Positions 40,111-49,508 of a stretch of DNA of 64,000 nt are shown piece by piece. Position numbers and translations under genes: made by a program. The stretch's first letter is position 1. Each line of letters begins with the position of its first letter. Source of the DNA: an uncultured Treponema sp. (lineage in GTDB: Bacteria > Spirochaetota > Spirochaetia > Treponematales > Treponemataceae); contig CAKUZR010000004.1 of the NCBI GenBank assembly GCA_934718065.1, positions 124,001-188,000 on the forward strand. Reading direction: 5' to 3'. A model generated the notes under the pieces. The model worked only from the letters and a program-made list of their open reading frames with translations. It made no database searches and was not told the DNA's origin.

Positions 40111-41826
40111 ATGTACAAGCCAGAGTTGTTGAACACGTTGAAAACTTACAACGGAAAACAGTTTTTAACAGATTTTATTGCGGGCGTAATTGTTGGAATT
40201 GTTGCTTTGCCGCTTTCTATTGCGTTTGCTATTGCCAGCGGCTGCAGCCCGGAAACGGGGCTCTACACTGCTATTGTTGCAGGATTTTGTATTGCGGCGT
40301 TTGGAGGAACCCGCTGCCAGATTGGCGGACCTACAGGCGCGTTTACTGTAATAATTTATGCGATTGTGAATAATCCTCAGCTGGGCGTAAGCGGACTTGC
40401 CACAGCCACTGTTCTTGCCGGAGTCATGCTGATTCTTTTAGGCGTTTTTAAGCTTGGCGGACTGGTGAAATTCATTCCGTATACAATTGTTGTTGGTTTC
40501 ACTGCTGGAATTGCAGTAACGATTGCGACTGGCCAGATTGGCGATTTTTTCGGGCTTCATCCGCAGTTTCCGCTTTCATTTTGCGGAAATGAATATCTGA
40601 AAATGCCGGGAACTTTCGCGGGAAAAATTCTTGTGTACGCGGCTTCGCTGAAAACAATAAATTTCTATTCATTTGGAATGGCGGCTGTTTGCCTTGTGGT
40701 TATTTTTTTGTGGCCTAAAGTAACAAAGAAAATTCCAGGCTCGCTGATTGTCATCATTCTTGCAACTCTTGTGAATCTTCTTGTTTCGCATTTCGCCGGC
40801 GAAAATCCTGCGTGGCACGCGGACATTATAAAAGACCGTTATTCAATTCCAACCGGACTTCCTAAGCCGTCGCTTCCGGATTTCAGCCTTTCAACTGTGA
40901 AAACTGTTTTCCCGACAGCGTGTTCAATTGCTGTTCTTGCGGCGATTGAATCTCTTCTTTCTGCGGTTGTTGCGGACGGAATGATTGGAACAAAGCATGA
41001 CTCGAACAACGAGCTGATTGGCCAGGGAATCGCGAACATTGCAAGTCCTTTGTTCGGCGGACTTCCGGCGACTGGAGCGATTGCAAGAACGGCTACTAAT
41101 ATCAACAACGGGGGAAGAACTCCTGTGGCCGGAATTATTCACGCGGTTGTGCTGCTTTTGATAATGATGCTTTTCGGAAAATATGTTGAATATATTCCGA
41201 TGGCCGCGCTGGCTGCTGTTCTGATGAGCGTTGCCTGGAATATGGCGGGAATCCCTTCAATCAGAAAACTTCTGAAAGGGCAGAAATCCGACATCACCGT
41301 TCTTGTTGTTACTTTTTTGATTACAGTTTTTGTTGATTTGACCTACGCGATTGGAATCGGACTTATTTTTGCAGCGTTCTTCTTTATAAAAAAGATGATT
41401 GATGTCAGCGAAGTCCAGGAAAAACGAAATACAATTGTTTCCGGAATTACCGGCGACGGAACAGAGGAGCAGCTGAACGTTCCTGCCGGCGTGATTGTTT
41501 ACGAAATTGAAGGACCGTTGTTTTTCGCGACAGTTCAAAAATTCGAGCTTGCGGTTGAGCGTGCAGGCGCGGAATTTGATGTTCTTGTAATCCGTATGCG
41601 AAACACGATTTACCTTGATGCGGGCGGAGTTCAGGCTCTTGAGCAGTGCAAAGCCGCTTGCGACAGACGCGGCGTGAAAATCGTAATTTCTGGAATTCAT
41701 ACGCAGCCGTACATTTTGTTTGAAAAGACTGGAATGGCTGAAAAAATCGGCCGTGAAAATATTTTTGACAATATTGAAGGCGCAATGAACCGCGCTAAAG
41801 AAATTCTTGCTGAAAAAAAGCAGTGA
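40111..41826 (+). CDS. SulP-family anion transporter with STAS domain
   Basis: A 571-residue inner membrane carrier (about 12-14 helices). SulP features: FIAGVIVGIVALPLSIAFAI, GFCIAAFGGTRCQIGGPTGAF, and a C-terminal STAS domain from about residue 450 with IVYEIEGPLFFATVQKF and MRNTIYLDAGGVQALEQ. Bacterial members import sulfate, bicarbonate or dicarboxylates; the sequence does not decide. The ATG at 40111 is preferred over 40075 because TTGGAG lies 6 nt upstream and the earlier one falls in the inverted repeat. Confidence 0.92.
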   Translation: MYKPELLNTLKTYNGKQFLTDFIAGVIVGIVALPLSIAFAIASGCSPETGLYTAIVAGFCIAAFGGTRCQIGGPTGAFTVIIYAIVNNPQLGVSGLATATVLAGVMLILLGVFKLGGLVKFIPYTIVVGFTAGIAVTIATGQIGDFFGLHPQFPLSFCGNEYLKMPGTFAGKILVYAASLKTINFYSFGMAAVCLVVIFLWPKVTKKIPGSLIVIILATLVNLLVSHFAGENPAWHADIIKDRYSIPTGLPKPSLPDFSLSTVKTVFPTACSIAVLAAIESLLSAVVADGMIGTKHDSNNELIGQGIANIASPLFGGLPATGAIARTATNINNGGRTPVAGIIHAVVLLLIMMLFGKYVEYIPMAALAAVLMSVAWNMAGIPSIRKLLKGQKSDITVLVVTFLITVFVDLTYAIGIGLIFAAFFFIKKMIDVSEVQEKRNTIVSGITGDGTEEQLNVPAGVIVYEIEGPLFFATVQKFELAVERAGAEFDVLVIRMRNTIYLDAGGVQALEQCKAACDRRGVKIVISGIHTQPYILFEKTGMAEKIGRENIFDNIEGAMNRAKEILAEKKQ

Positions 41827-41847
41827 TTTTTGCTGGAGGGCGGAAAA

Positions 41848-42357
41848 TTATTCTATTTTCTGGATTTTTCCGTCCTTTAAGTGCAGGAGCCGCTGGTTTT
41901 CGGAGCCGCGGAACCTGAGCATAAGATTTTTCTTTTCCTGAATAAACGGACCGTCCACAAGAATGTCTATGCAGTTCAGCATGAGGTCTGTGCATTCAGG
42001 AATGAAACGCTTTCCGCCGCGCTGCAAGTCTTTTTCAAAAATATAGCCCGTCCAGCACCAGATATCTTTCTGCGGAAAAATTTTCTTCAGTTTTTTTAGA
42101 AACGGCGCAAGAATTTTCTGGTTTTCCGGCTCGAACGGCTCGCCGCCAAGCAGGCTGAATCCCTGGATGTGAGAAGGCTTCAACGCTTCAATAATTTCAT
42201 CCTGAGTTTCTTCCGTGAATTCATTTCCAAAATTAAAATCCCATGTCTGCGGCTGAAAGCATCCCGGACAGCAGTTTCTGCAGCCGGAAACAAAAAGGCT
42301 TACGCGCACGCCTTCGCCGTCAGCAACATCGAATTTTTTTATTGCGCCATAAAACAT
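41848..42357 (-). CDS. nrdG: Anaerobic ribonucleotide reductase activating protein
   Basis: A 169-residue radical SAM activase. The cluster motif CRNCCPGC (CX3CX2C) follows VSLFVSG, and GFSLLGGEPFEPENQ is the GGE motif binding SAM. It installs the glycyl radical on NrdD under anaerobic conditions. Lies 30 bp downstream of nrdD in the same direction, with AGAGGA before the ATG, so the pair is one operon. Confidence 0.95.
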   Translation of the reverse strand: MFYGAIKKFDVADGEGVRVSLFVSGCRNCCPGCFQPQTWDFNFGNEFTEETQDEIIEALKPSHIQGFSLLGGEPFEPENQKILAPFLKKLKKIFPQKDIWCWTGYIFEKDLQRGGKRFIPECTDLMLNCIDILVDGPFIQEKKNLMLRFRGSENQRLLHLKDGKIQKIE

Positions 42358-42387
42358 AAAATCCTCTGGATTCAGCCGAATTTTTGG

Positions 42388-44550
42388 CTAAAGATGCAGA
42401 ACTCTTTCCTTGATTTCCTGGGTTCTTCCCTGGTTCCAGTATTGAGTTCCGATGTAGCCGCAGGTTCTTCGCGCAACATTCATTGTGCTTTGGTCAGTGT
42501 TTCCGCACTGCGGACATTTCCAGATAAGTTTTCCGTCGTTGTCCTGCACAACCTGAATTTCGCCAGTGTATCCGCATTTCTGGCAGCAGTCGGATTTTGT
42601 GTTCAGCTCCGCATACATTATGTTTTCGTAGATATGCTTCAGAACGGCGATTACAGCCGGAATATTCTGCTCCATGTTCGGCACTTCAACATAGCTTACC
42701 GCGCCGCCCGGAGAAAGCTCCTGGAACTGGCTTTCAAATGTAAGCTTCTTGAATGCGTCGATTGGCTCTGTAACGTGCACGTGGTAGCTGTTTGTGATGT
42801 AGTTTTTGTCTGTTACGCCTGGAATTTCGCCGAATCTTCGTTTCAGTGACTTTGCGAATTTGTATGTTGTTGATTCAAGCGGAGTTCCGTACAAGCTGAA
42901 TGCAATGTTTGTTTCGTCACGCCATTCCGCGCATTTTTTGTTCATATAGCGCATGATTTCAAGCGCGAAAGGAGTGGCTTCCGGATCCGTATGTGGCTTC
43001 CCTTTCATATATCGGACACATTCGCACAATCCTGCGTAGCCAAGAGAAATTGTTGAATAGCCGTTGAACAAAAGCTTGTCGATTTTTTCACCTTTTTCAA
43101 GTCTTGCGAGCGCGCCGTTCTGCCAAAGAATTGGAGCAACATCTGAAGGTGTTCCCAGAAGCCGCTTGTGGCGGAGCAGGAGCGCGCGTTTGCAAAGCTC
43201 AAGGCGTTCCTCAAAGATTCTCCAGAAAAGCTCAACATCTTTCCCGGATGAGCAGGCCACGTCAACAAGGTTGATTGTTACAACGCCCTGGTTGAACCGT
43301 CCGTAGAATTTCGGGCGGCCTGTTTCATCTCTGTAAACTGTAAGGAACGAGCGGCAGCCCATGCAAGGATAGCAGTTGCCTTCCTTTAGCTCGAACATTT
43401 TCTTTTCAGAAATGTAGTCTGGAACAAGCCGTTTTGATGTGCATTTTGCGGCCAGTTCTGTAAGATAGTAATATTTTGCGCCTTCCGTTATGTTGTCCGG
43501 CTCAAGAACGTAAATCAGCTTTGGAAATGCCGGTGTTACCCAGTAGCCTTTTTCATTTTTTACGCCTTTGTAGCGCTGTTTCAGAACTTCTTCTATAATA
43601 AGGGCAAGATCCGCTTTTTCCTGCTCGTTCTTAGCTTCATTCAAATACATGAACACAGTAACGAACGGACTCTGGCCGTTTGTTGTCATAAGAGTTACAA
43701 CCTGATACTGGATTGTCTGAACGCCGCGGGCAATTTCATCGGAAAGACGGCGTTTTACGATTGAGTCGAACTGTTCCTTTGAAAATTTGATTCCAGTTTC
43801 TTCCTCGGTTTCTGAAAGTTCCTTTGAAATCTTTTTGCGGCTAACGTCTACAAACGGCGCAAGATGAGCCAAAGAAACGCTCTGTCCGCCGTACTGGGAA
43901 GACGCTACCTGCGCGATAATCTGTGTCGCAATGTTGCAGGCTGTTGAAAAAGAATGCGGCCTGTCAATTTTTGTTCCGCTGATGACAGTGCCGTTCTGCA
44001 GCATATCTTCAAGGTTCACAAGGTCGCAGTTGTGCATGTGCTGGGCAAAATAATCCGCATCGTGGAAGTGAATAATTCCTTCGTTGTGCGCCTGGACAAT
44101 GTCTTCATCCAGCAAAAAACGCTTTGTGATGTCTTTTGAAACTTCTCCAGCCATGTAGTCGCGCTGAACAGAAACTACAGTTGAATTCTTGTTGGAATTT
44201 TCCTGCTTTACTTCCTCGTTGGCGCATTCCAGAAGCGAAAGAATCTGCTGGTCCGTGGAATTCTGTTTTCGCATAAGCATGTGGCGGTAGCGGTATGTGA
44301 TATAAAGTTTTGCAATATTGAAGGCGCCGATTCTCATAAGCTCAGTTTCAACAAGATCCTGAATTGCCTCAACGTTCAGCTCAACTTTGCTTGCATGGCA
44401 CTGGTTTGCAACTTTTGAAGCCACCGCCTGAATATATTCTTCTGAAAGCCGGTCGCTCTCCGGAACTGCGGCGTTCGCCTTTTCAATCGCTGTTACAATT
44501 TTGCGTATGTCAAAAATTACTTCTTCGCCGTTGCGTTTGATTATCTTCAC
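42388..44550 (-). CDS. nrdD: Anaerobic ribonucleoside-triphosphate reductase
   Basis: A 720-residue class III reductase making dNTPs without oxygen. N-terminal ATP-cone (IIKRNGEEVIFDIRKIVTAI), NCDLVNLEDMLQNGT, the active-site region PCMGCRSFLTVY, a zinc site formed by CCQKCGYTGEI and CPQCGN, and the glycyl radical loop in RRTCGYIGTQYW near the C-terminus. The start codon is GTG (44548-44550) behind GGATGGG. Two NrdR boxes lie upstream. Confidence 0.96.
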   Translation of the reverse strand: MKIIKRNGEEVIFDIRKIVTAIEKANAAVPESDRLSEEYIQAVASKVANQCHASKVELNVEAIQDLVETELMRIGAFNIAKLYITYRYRHMLMRKQNSTDQQILSLLECANEEVKQENSNKNSTVVSVQRDYMAGEVSKDITKRFLLDEDIVQAHNEGIIHFHDADYFAQHMHNCDLVNLEDMLQNGTVISGTKIDRPHSFSTACNIATQIIAQVASSQYGGQSVSLAHLAPFVDVSRKKISKELSETEEETGIKFSKEQFDSIVKRRLSDEIARGVQTIQYQVVTLMTTNGQSPFVTVFMYLNEAKNEQEKADLALIIEEVLKQRYKGVKNEKGYWVTPAFPKLIYVLEPDNITEGAKYYYLTELAAKCTSKRLVPDYISEKKMFELKEGNCYPCMGCRSFLTVYRDETGRPKFYGRFNQGVVTINLVDVACSSGKDVELFWRIFEERLELCKRALLLRHKRLLGTPSDVAPILWQNGALARLEKGEKIDKLLFNGYSTISLGYAGLCECVRYMKGKPHTDPEATPFALEIMRYMNKKCAEWRDETNIAFSLYGTPLESTTYKFAKSLKRRFGEIPGVTDKNYITNSYHVHVTEPIDAFKKLTFESQFQELSPGGAVSYVEVPNMEQNIPAVIAVLKHIYENIMYAELNTKSDCCQKCGYTGEIQVVQDNDGKLIWKCPQCGNTDQSTMNVARRTCGYIGTQYWNQGRTQEIKERVLHL

Positions 44551-44591
44551 TTTGTTCCCATCCTTTCCTGTTTAAGCATAAAAAAAACGCA

Positions 44592-44639
44592 ACACCATAT
44601 ATAGCGTTTACGTTGTAAAAACTATACTATTACTAGCGT
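44592..44639 (-). promoter_or_regulatory. Pair of NrdR boxes upstream of nrdD
   Basis: Box 1 ACACCATATATAGCGT (44592-44607) is close to the consensus ACACTATATATAGTGT. Box 2 ATACTATTACTAGCGT (44624-44639) matches at 11 of 16. The starts are 32 bp apart (three helical turns), the normal spacing for cooperative NrdR binding. Confidence 0.75.
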
Positions 44640-44823
44640 TTTTATACAAGATTTATAACACAATTTTATAAAACTATTTTTCTTGCAATATTTTAAAATA
44701 TGTGATTTAAATTTCATCGTCTTTTTTTTGCAGGATTTGAAAAAAGTGTTAAAGTTGAAGAGGAATCTTTCCGATAAGAAATTTAGGAAAATCTAACTTG
44801 AAAAATCTGACTGGAGAATGATT

Positions 44824-45858
44824 ATGAACAAAGAAGAATTTTACAAATTTATAAAAGCTGTTCCAAAGGCAGAAGTTCATATTCACATTGAAGCCGTTCC
44901 TTCAATTGATTCTATAAAAGCGCTGCATAAAAAAAATACCGGAAAAGAAATTTCGGACCAGGAAATAAAAACGCTTTTTACCTACGACGATTTGAACGGA
45001 TTTATCCAGGCATTTATAAAAATCCAGCAGCTTTATGCTTCTGTTGAAGATTTTGACTATATTTTCAATGATTTGGCGAAATATCTTGTTGAAAACGGAA
45101 TTGTCTACACCGAAGCGTTTTTCGCGCCGACTTCATTTCTTAAGAACGGCTTTAAATATGAAGAAATGGTGAAGGTTTTTGACAAAAAAATTGCGGAAAT
45201 CAAGGAAAAATACGGAATTACTGTAAAACTTCTGATGGACGTGAGCCGGACTTTCGGGCTTGAGAACGCGATGGCGAACTACAGCCTGCTGAAAAAGTTT
45301 CCGAGCAAAAATATAATCGGAATCGGGCTTGGCGGCGCGGAAATAAAAGGCCCTTGCCGCGACTATGCGCCGGTTTTCGAGCTTGCGAAAAAAGAAGGAT
45401 TCAAGGTTGTGGCTCATGCGGGCGAGGATGTGGGGCCGGAATCAGTTTGGGAAGCGGTGAATCTTCTTCACGTTGACAGAATCGGCCACTGCATTTCCGC
45501 GGTTCAGGACGAAAAGCTTATGGAGACGCTGAAAGAGCGAAAAATTGCCCTTGAAGTTTGTCCTACGAGCAATGTTTTTACAAAAAAATTCGTAAAGTCA
45601 ATTGGCGAGCATCCAATCCGCAAGTTTTTTGACCGCGGGCTTTTTGTAACTGTGAATACGGACGATCCTGTTTTCTTCAAGGTTTCACTTTGCGACGAGT
45701 ATTTCAAGCTTTACAGCGAGGCGAATTTCACGCTTTCCGAGATAAAAACTTTGATTAAAAACGGATTCAACGCAACTTATCTTCCTGGCTCTGAAAAAGA
45801 ATTCTGGTGCAAAAAAGTTGACGAAAAATATGACGAATATCGAGAAATACTACAATAA
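44824..45858 (+). CDS. add: Adenosine deaminase
   Basis: A 344-residue amidohydrolase turning adenosine into inosine. Metal ligands appear in AEVHIHIEAVPS, catalytic glutamate in VVAHAGEDVGPESVW, HVDRIGHC, and the Asp pair in TVNTDDPVFF. The first histidine motif reads HIHIEA rather than HLHLDG, a known variation. The ATG at 44824 is chosen since GGAG lies 7 nt before it; the ATG at 44818 is too close. Purine salvage. The 3' end overlaps the next gene. Confidence 0.9.
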   Translation: MNKEEFYKFIKAVPKAEVHIHIEAVPSIDSIKALHKKNTGKEISDQEIKTLFTYDDLNGFIQAFIKIQQLYASVEDFDYIFNDLAKYLVENGIVYTEAFFAPTSFLKNGFKYEEMVKVFDKKIAEIKEKYGITVKLLMDVSRTFGLENAMANYSLLKKFPSKNIIGIGLGGAEIKGPCRDYAPVFELAKKEGFKVVAHAGEDVGPESVWEAVNLLHVDRIGHCISAVQDEKLMETLKERKIALEVCPTSNVFTKKFVKSIGEHPIRKFFDRGLFVTVNTDDPVFFKVSLCDEYFKLYSEANFTLSEIKTLIKNGFNATYLPGSEKEFWCKKVDEKYDEYREILQ

Positions 45859-46606
45859 ATTCAACGAGGAGCACAGGCTTCAGACCAGGCACGGACTGGT
45901 GGAATTTTCCACGAGCATGCACCACATCCGGCAAATTATCGGGGAACGCAGAAATCTGAAAATTCTTGACGTTGGCGCGGGAACCGGCCGCTATTCAGTT
46001 GAGCTTTGCCATTCCGGCCATGAAGTTACGGCGGTTGAGCTTGTTAAGCGGAATCTTGAGGTTTTGCGCTCAAAGCATGAAAAAATCAAGACTTGGCAGG
46101 GAAACGCGCTGGATCTTTCGTTTCTTGAAGAAGATAAATTCGACATTGCAATTTGTTTCGGCCCGATGTATCACCTTCATTCGCAGGAAGAGCGGCTGAA
46201 AGTTCTGAATGAAATAAAACGCGTTGTAAAAAAGGACGGAATAATTTTTGCCGCCTATATTTTGAACGAATATGCGCTTGTTCAGTATTGCTTTGGAAAA
46301 GGCAAAGCCAGGGAGCTGATGGAAAACGGCGCGCTTTCAGAAGATTTTCATTGCGTTTCTTCCCCGGAGGAGCTTTACAGTTATCTGCGGCTTGAGGACA
46401 TAAACGAAATTCAGCGGAAATCCGGGCTTGAGCGCGTAAAAATTTTCAGCCAGGAAGGTCCGGCTGATTATATGCGCGTTCAGCTTAATTCAATGGACGA
46501 GGAAACTTTCGGGCTTTTTGTTAAGTACGTTATTTCCATAAGCGAGCGTCCTGAGCTTTTGGGCGCAGGCACTCATATTGTGGATGTCCTGAAAAATATC
46601 AAATAG
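45830..46606 (+). CDS. Class I SAM-dependent methyltransferase
   Basis: A 258-residue protein with SAM-binding motif I in KILDVGAGTGRYSVEL, the acidic end of strand 2 in VTAVELVKRNLEVL and motif IV FDIAICFGPMYHL. Substrate unknown. It overlaps the end of the adenosine deaminase gene in another frame by 29 bp (41 bp if the ATG at 45818 is used), with no clear ribosome site, so translation probably depends on the upstream gene. Link to purine salvage is not evident. Confidence 0.85.
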   Translation: MTNIEKYYNKFNEEHRLQTRHGLVEFSTSMHHIRQIIGERRNLKILDVGAGTGRYSVELCHSGHEVTAVELVKRNLEVLRSKHEKIKTWQGNALDLSFLEEDKFDIAICFGPMYHLHSQEERLKVLNEIKRVVKKDGIIFAAYILNEYALVQYCFGKGKARELMENGALSEDFHCVSSPEELYSYLRLEDINEIQRKSGLERVKIFSQEGPADYMRVQLNSMDEETFGLFVKYVISISERPELLGAGTHIVDVLKNIK

Positions 46607-46624
46607 CGGCTTTCCGCTTTTCCG

Positions 46625-48676
46625 CTAGCGAAGGTAAACCATAAGAAGCATTATGTCGGAATTTCTGATTCCGCTGATTCTTTCTGCCTGGCCTAAAGTC
46701 AGCGGGCGAACTTTTTCAAGCTTGTTGCGGCTTTCTGCGCTCAGCGAAGGAATTGCGCCGTAGTCAAAATCCGCCGGAATTTTCACGTTTTCCATTCTGT
46801 GCATTTTTTCAATGCGCTTGTCCTGTTTTTCAATGTAATATTTGTACTTGAATTCAATTTGCGCCTCGTTCCAGATTTTTTCCGGATAGCCAGGATTTTC
46901 TGTCTGCGGCTTTTTCAGAAGAATTGAAACGATTTCGTTAATCTGCGCATATTTTGCCTCGATTTTTTCCAGCTGGGCTTTGGTTTTCAGACCGGCCTCA
47001 AAAGCGTATTTCGCAAGCCTCTGGTCTGCGGTGTCGTGGCGGAGCTTCAGGCGGTATTCCGCGCGGGCAGTGAACATTCTGTACGGCTCTTTTGTTCCAA
47101 GCGTAACAAGATCGTCAATCAGAACGCCGATGTACGCTTCATCGCGGCCAAGCACAAGAGGCTTCCATTCCGGAATGTCGAAGAAATGCTCGAACCCGGC
47201 TTTTGACTGGCACTGCTTTTCAAAATCGTTCAGGCGGGTTTCAACGTTTTTGCTGATTTCGTGGAACTGCTTCTGTTCAGCGGCGTTCAGAACCGCTTTT
47301 GTGCAGAATGCGCCCGGCTCCATGCTGACTGGAGTTCCGTTCAGGTCGCGCGGGATTTCGCATACCGGACCGCAAAAGTTTTTGTGCGCGCGAGAGTAAA
47401 GTCCCGCGTTGATTCCGGCGATTATTCCCTGGCCGGCGGCTTCCTCGTAGCCGGAAGTTCCGTTTATCTGTCCTGCGTCAAAAAGTCCTGCGACGCGTTT
47501 TGTTTCAAGTGAAGGATAAAGCTGCGTAGGCTCGACATAGTCGTATTCAACTGCATAGCCCGGTCTGCTTTGAACTGCGTGCTCAAAACCTGGCATTGTT
47601 CGCATAAATGCGTCCTGCACGCATTCCGGCAGCGAAGATGAAAGTCCGTTCATATACATTTCGTCTGTTTCAAGACCTTCCGGCTCCACAAAAATCTGGT
47701 GGCGTTCCCGCTCCGCAAAGCGCATCACTTTGTCTTCAATGCTTGGGCAGTAGCGCGGTCCGACCCCGCTGATTTTTCCGCTGTAAAGAGGGCTTCTGCC
47801 GATGTTTTCGCGTATGATTCTGTGGGTTTCGCTGTTCGTGTAGACAATGTGGCAAGGAACAAGCGGCCGCTCAACTTTTTCATCGTCAAAGCTGAATGGA
47901 ATTACTTCATCGTCGCCGTTGTTTATTTCCAGCTTTGAAAAATCAATCGTGGATTTTAAAATTCTTGGAGGAGTTCCTGTCTTGAGCCTTCCGGTTGTGA
48001 ACCCGAGCTTGTGCAGGCTTTCTGTAAGTCCGTAGGCGGCCGGCTCGCCGATTCTTCCGCAAGGCGCGTCGTATTCACCGATAAAAATTCTTCCGCCCAA
48101 AAAAGTTCCTGTTGTAAGAACAACTGCGCGGCAAGGAATGATTCTTCCGCGTTCTGTAACGATTCCCGTGATTTTCAGCCGTTTTCCGCCGTTTCTGCCG
48201 GAAGTTCCGCGGTTTTCGCCCGGAATTGTTCCGATTTCTGCGGAGCTGTCTGAGTCCGGCGGCATTTCCGTTGAGCTTTCCGCCGTAAGAATGTCGATTG
48301 CTGTGTCCATCAGTGTGAAAAGGTTCGGCGTTGTTTCAAGAGTTTTTCGCGCAATCTGCGAGTAAGTTATTTTGTCAGCCTGGCTCCTTGGTGCCTGTAC
48401 AGCCGGCCCGCGGCTTTTGTTCAGCATTCTGAACTGAATCATTGAGCGGTCAATCAGTTTTCCCATTTCGCCGCCAAGCGCGTCAATTTCCCGTACAATA
48501 TTGCCTTTTGCGATTCCTCCGATTGAAGGATTGCAGCTCATTCTGCCGATTGCGTCCGGAGACTGCGTTACAACAAGCGTTTTCAGCCCCATTCTAGCCG
48601 ACGCCAGACTTGCTTCAATTCCCGCATGGCCCGCGCCTACAACAACCACATCATAAAAATCATAAAAACCAGACAT
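46625..48676 (-). CDS. mnmG: tRNA uridine-5-carboxymethylaminomethyl modification enzyme MnmG
   Basis: A 683-residue FAD enzyme that with MnmE modifies U34 of certain tRNAs. FAD-binding VVVGAGHAGIEASLASARMG, CNPSIGGIAKGNIVREIDALGG, and the C-terminal helical domain. It is longer than the usual 620-630. Part of the surplus is a Ser/Glu/Gly-rich insert at about residues 120-150 (ESSTEMPPDSDSSAEIG..GENRGTSGRNGG). The start has TATAAT ending 7 nt upstream and no Shine-Dalgarno sequence. Confidence 0.95.
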   Translation of the reverse strand: MSGFYDFYDVVVVGAGHAGIEASLASARMGLKTLVVTQSPDAIGRMSCNPSIGGIAKGNIVREIDALGGEMGKLIDRSMIQFRMLNKSRGPAVQAPRSQADKITYSQIARKTLETTPNLFTLMDTAIDILTAESSTEMPPDSDSSAEIGTIPGENRGTSGRNGGKRLKITGIVTERGRIIPCRAVVLTTGTFLGGRIFIGEYDAPCGRIGEPAAYGLTESLHKLGFTTGRLKTGTPPRILKSTIDFSKLEINNGDDEVIPFSFDDEKVERPLVPCHIVYTNSETHRIIRENIGRSPLYSGKISGVGPRYCPSIEDKVMRFAERERHQIFVEPEGLETDEMYMNGLSSSLPECVQDAFMRTMPGFEHAVQSRPGYAVEYDYVEPTQLYPSLETKRVAGLFDAGQINGTSGYEEAAGQGIIAGINAGLYSRAHKNFCGPVCEIPRDLNGTPVSMEPGAFCTKAVLNAAEQKQFHEISKNVETRLNDFEKQCQSKAGFEHFFDIPEWKPLVLGRDEAYIGVLIDDLVTLGTKEPYRMFTARAEYRLKLRHDTADQRLAKYAFEAGLKTKAQLEKIEAKYAQINEIVSILLKKPQTENPGYPEKIWNEAQIEFKYKYYIEKQDKRIEKMHRMENVKIPADFDYGAIPSLSAESRNKLEKVRPLTLGQAERISGIRNSDIMLLMVYLR

Positions 48677-48689
48677 ACCGCGAATTATA
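48677..48689 (-). promoter_or_regulatory. -10 element abutting the mnmG start
   Basis: Minus strand TATAAT followed by 7 nt (TCGCGGT) and the ATG. The -35 position at 17 bp reads TTTATC, which is poor. Confidence 0.5.
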
Positions 48690-48766
48690 GCGATTTTTTT
48701 TCAATTGATAAATATATGATGAAAATAATAGGACGGGGCAGGGGGGGATGGAAAAATCGCGTTGAA

Positions 48767-48799
48767 ATAAAAAAGGCCTTGGAAAATCTCCAAAGCCTT
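48767..48799 (-). terminator. Terminator downstream of the lipoprotein gene
   Basis: On the minus strand stem AAGGCTTTGG / CCAAGGCCTT with one mismatch, followed by a T run. Confidence 0.75.
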
Positions 48800-48821
48800 G
48801 CTGCAACTTGAATTCCTTGGA

Positions 48822-49427
48822 TTAGTTTTCAGCGAAAAGTTTTTCACCGATTAGGTTGTAGATAATTCGTTTTGCATTTATTTTTTGTGTAATGTTTGCA
48901 TCTGCTAAAGTGTATGATTTGATAAATTTGTCAAATGTTGTGTCTGTATATTTTTCAAATTTGTTGAAATTGTAGATAAGAGTCCATAATGATGACAAAG
49001 GTATTGATTTTTCGTTGCTTGTGGAATCATCCTTTTCTGCTTTTGCTGTTTTTCCAAAATTAAAAAGGAAACAAATTTCATCTATTCCTGTTGAAGAGGA
49101 AATAAGTTCTTCCATGTATGATTTAGTATCGTTGTCATTTTGTGGAATCAGAATAACATTCAAACCTTCAGTTATATCTTTTGTATCACTTTTGAAAGTG
49201 ATTGTATCGGTTTTTGTCGCATAGTTTATATAAACATCAAAACATGCATTTTTTTCTACCCCAGCGGAGTTTGTCCATTTGTATGTCAGGGAATAATCGC
49301 TGTTCGATTTTGCTCTATAAACCCAAGTGTCTTTTGGAGCAATAAAATCGTCATCTACGTCGCAGCTTGTGAAAAAAGTTCCGCATACAACGGCGGCTGC
49401 AATCAATAGAGATGTTATTTTTTTCAT
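48822..49427 (-). CDS. Lipoprotein of unknown function
   Basis: A 201-residue protein. The signal ITSLLIAAAVVCGTFFTSC ends in a lipobox cysteine, followed by the acidic linker DVDDDF. The mature region has alternating polar and aromatic residues (YSLTYKWTNSAGV, CFDVYINYATKTDTITF) and looks beta-rich. No family recognised. Composition resembles the lipoprotein at 20190-20735 (acidic linker after the cysteine) but the mature parts do not align by eye. Confidence 0.72.
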   Translation of the reverse strand: MKKITSLLIAAAVVCGTFFTSCDVDDDFIAPKDTWVYRAKSNSDYSLTYKWTNSAGVEKNACFDVYINYATKTDTITFKSDTKDITEGLNVILIPQNDNDTKSYMEELISSSTGIDEICFLFNFGKTAKAEKDDSTSNEKSIPLSSLWTLIYNFNKFEKYTDTTFDKFIKSYTLADANITQKINAKRIIYNLIGEKLFAEN

Positions 49428-49508
49428 TTTTTTACCTCATTGTTTTTAGTTAATTTTTTTCTGATTATAGAGCAGAGCTGTTCAATTGTCAAAAAAATTA
49501 ACTTTTTC

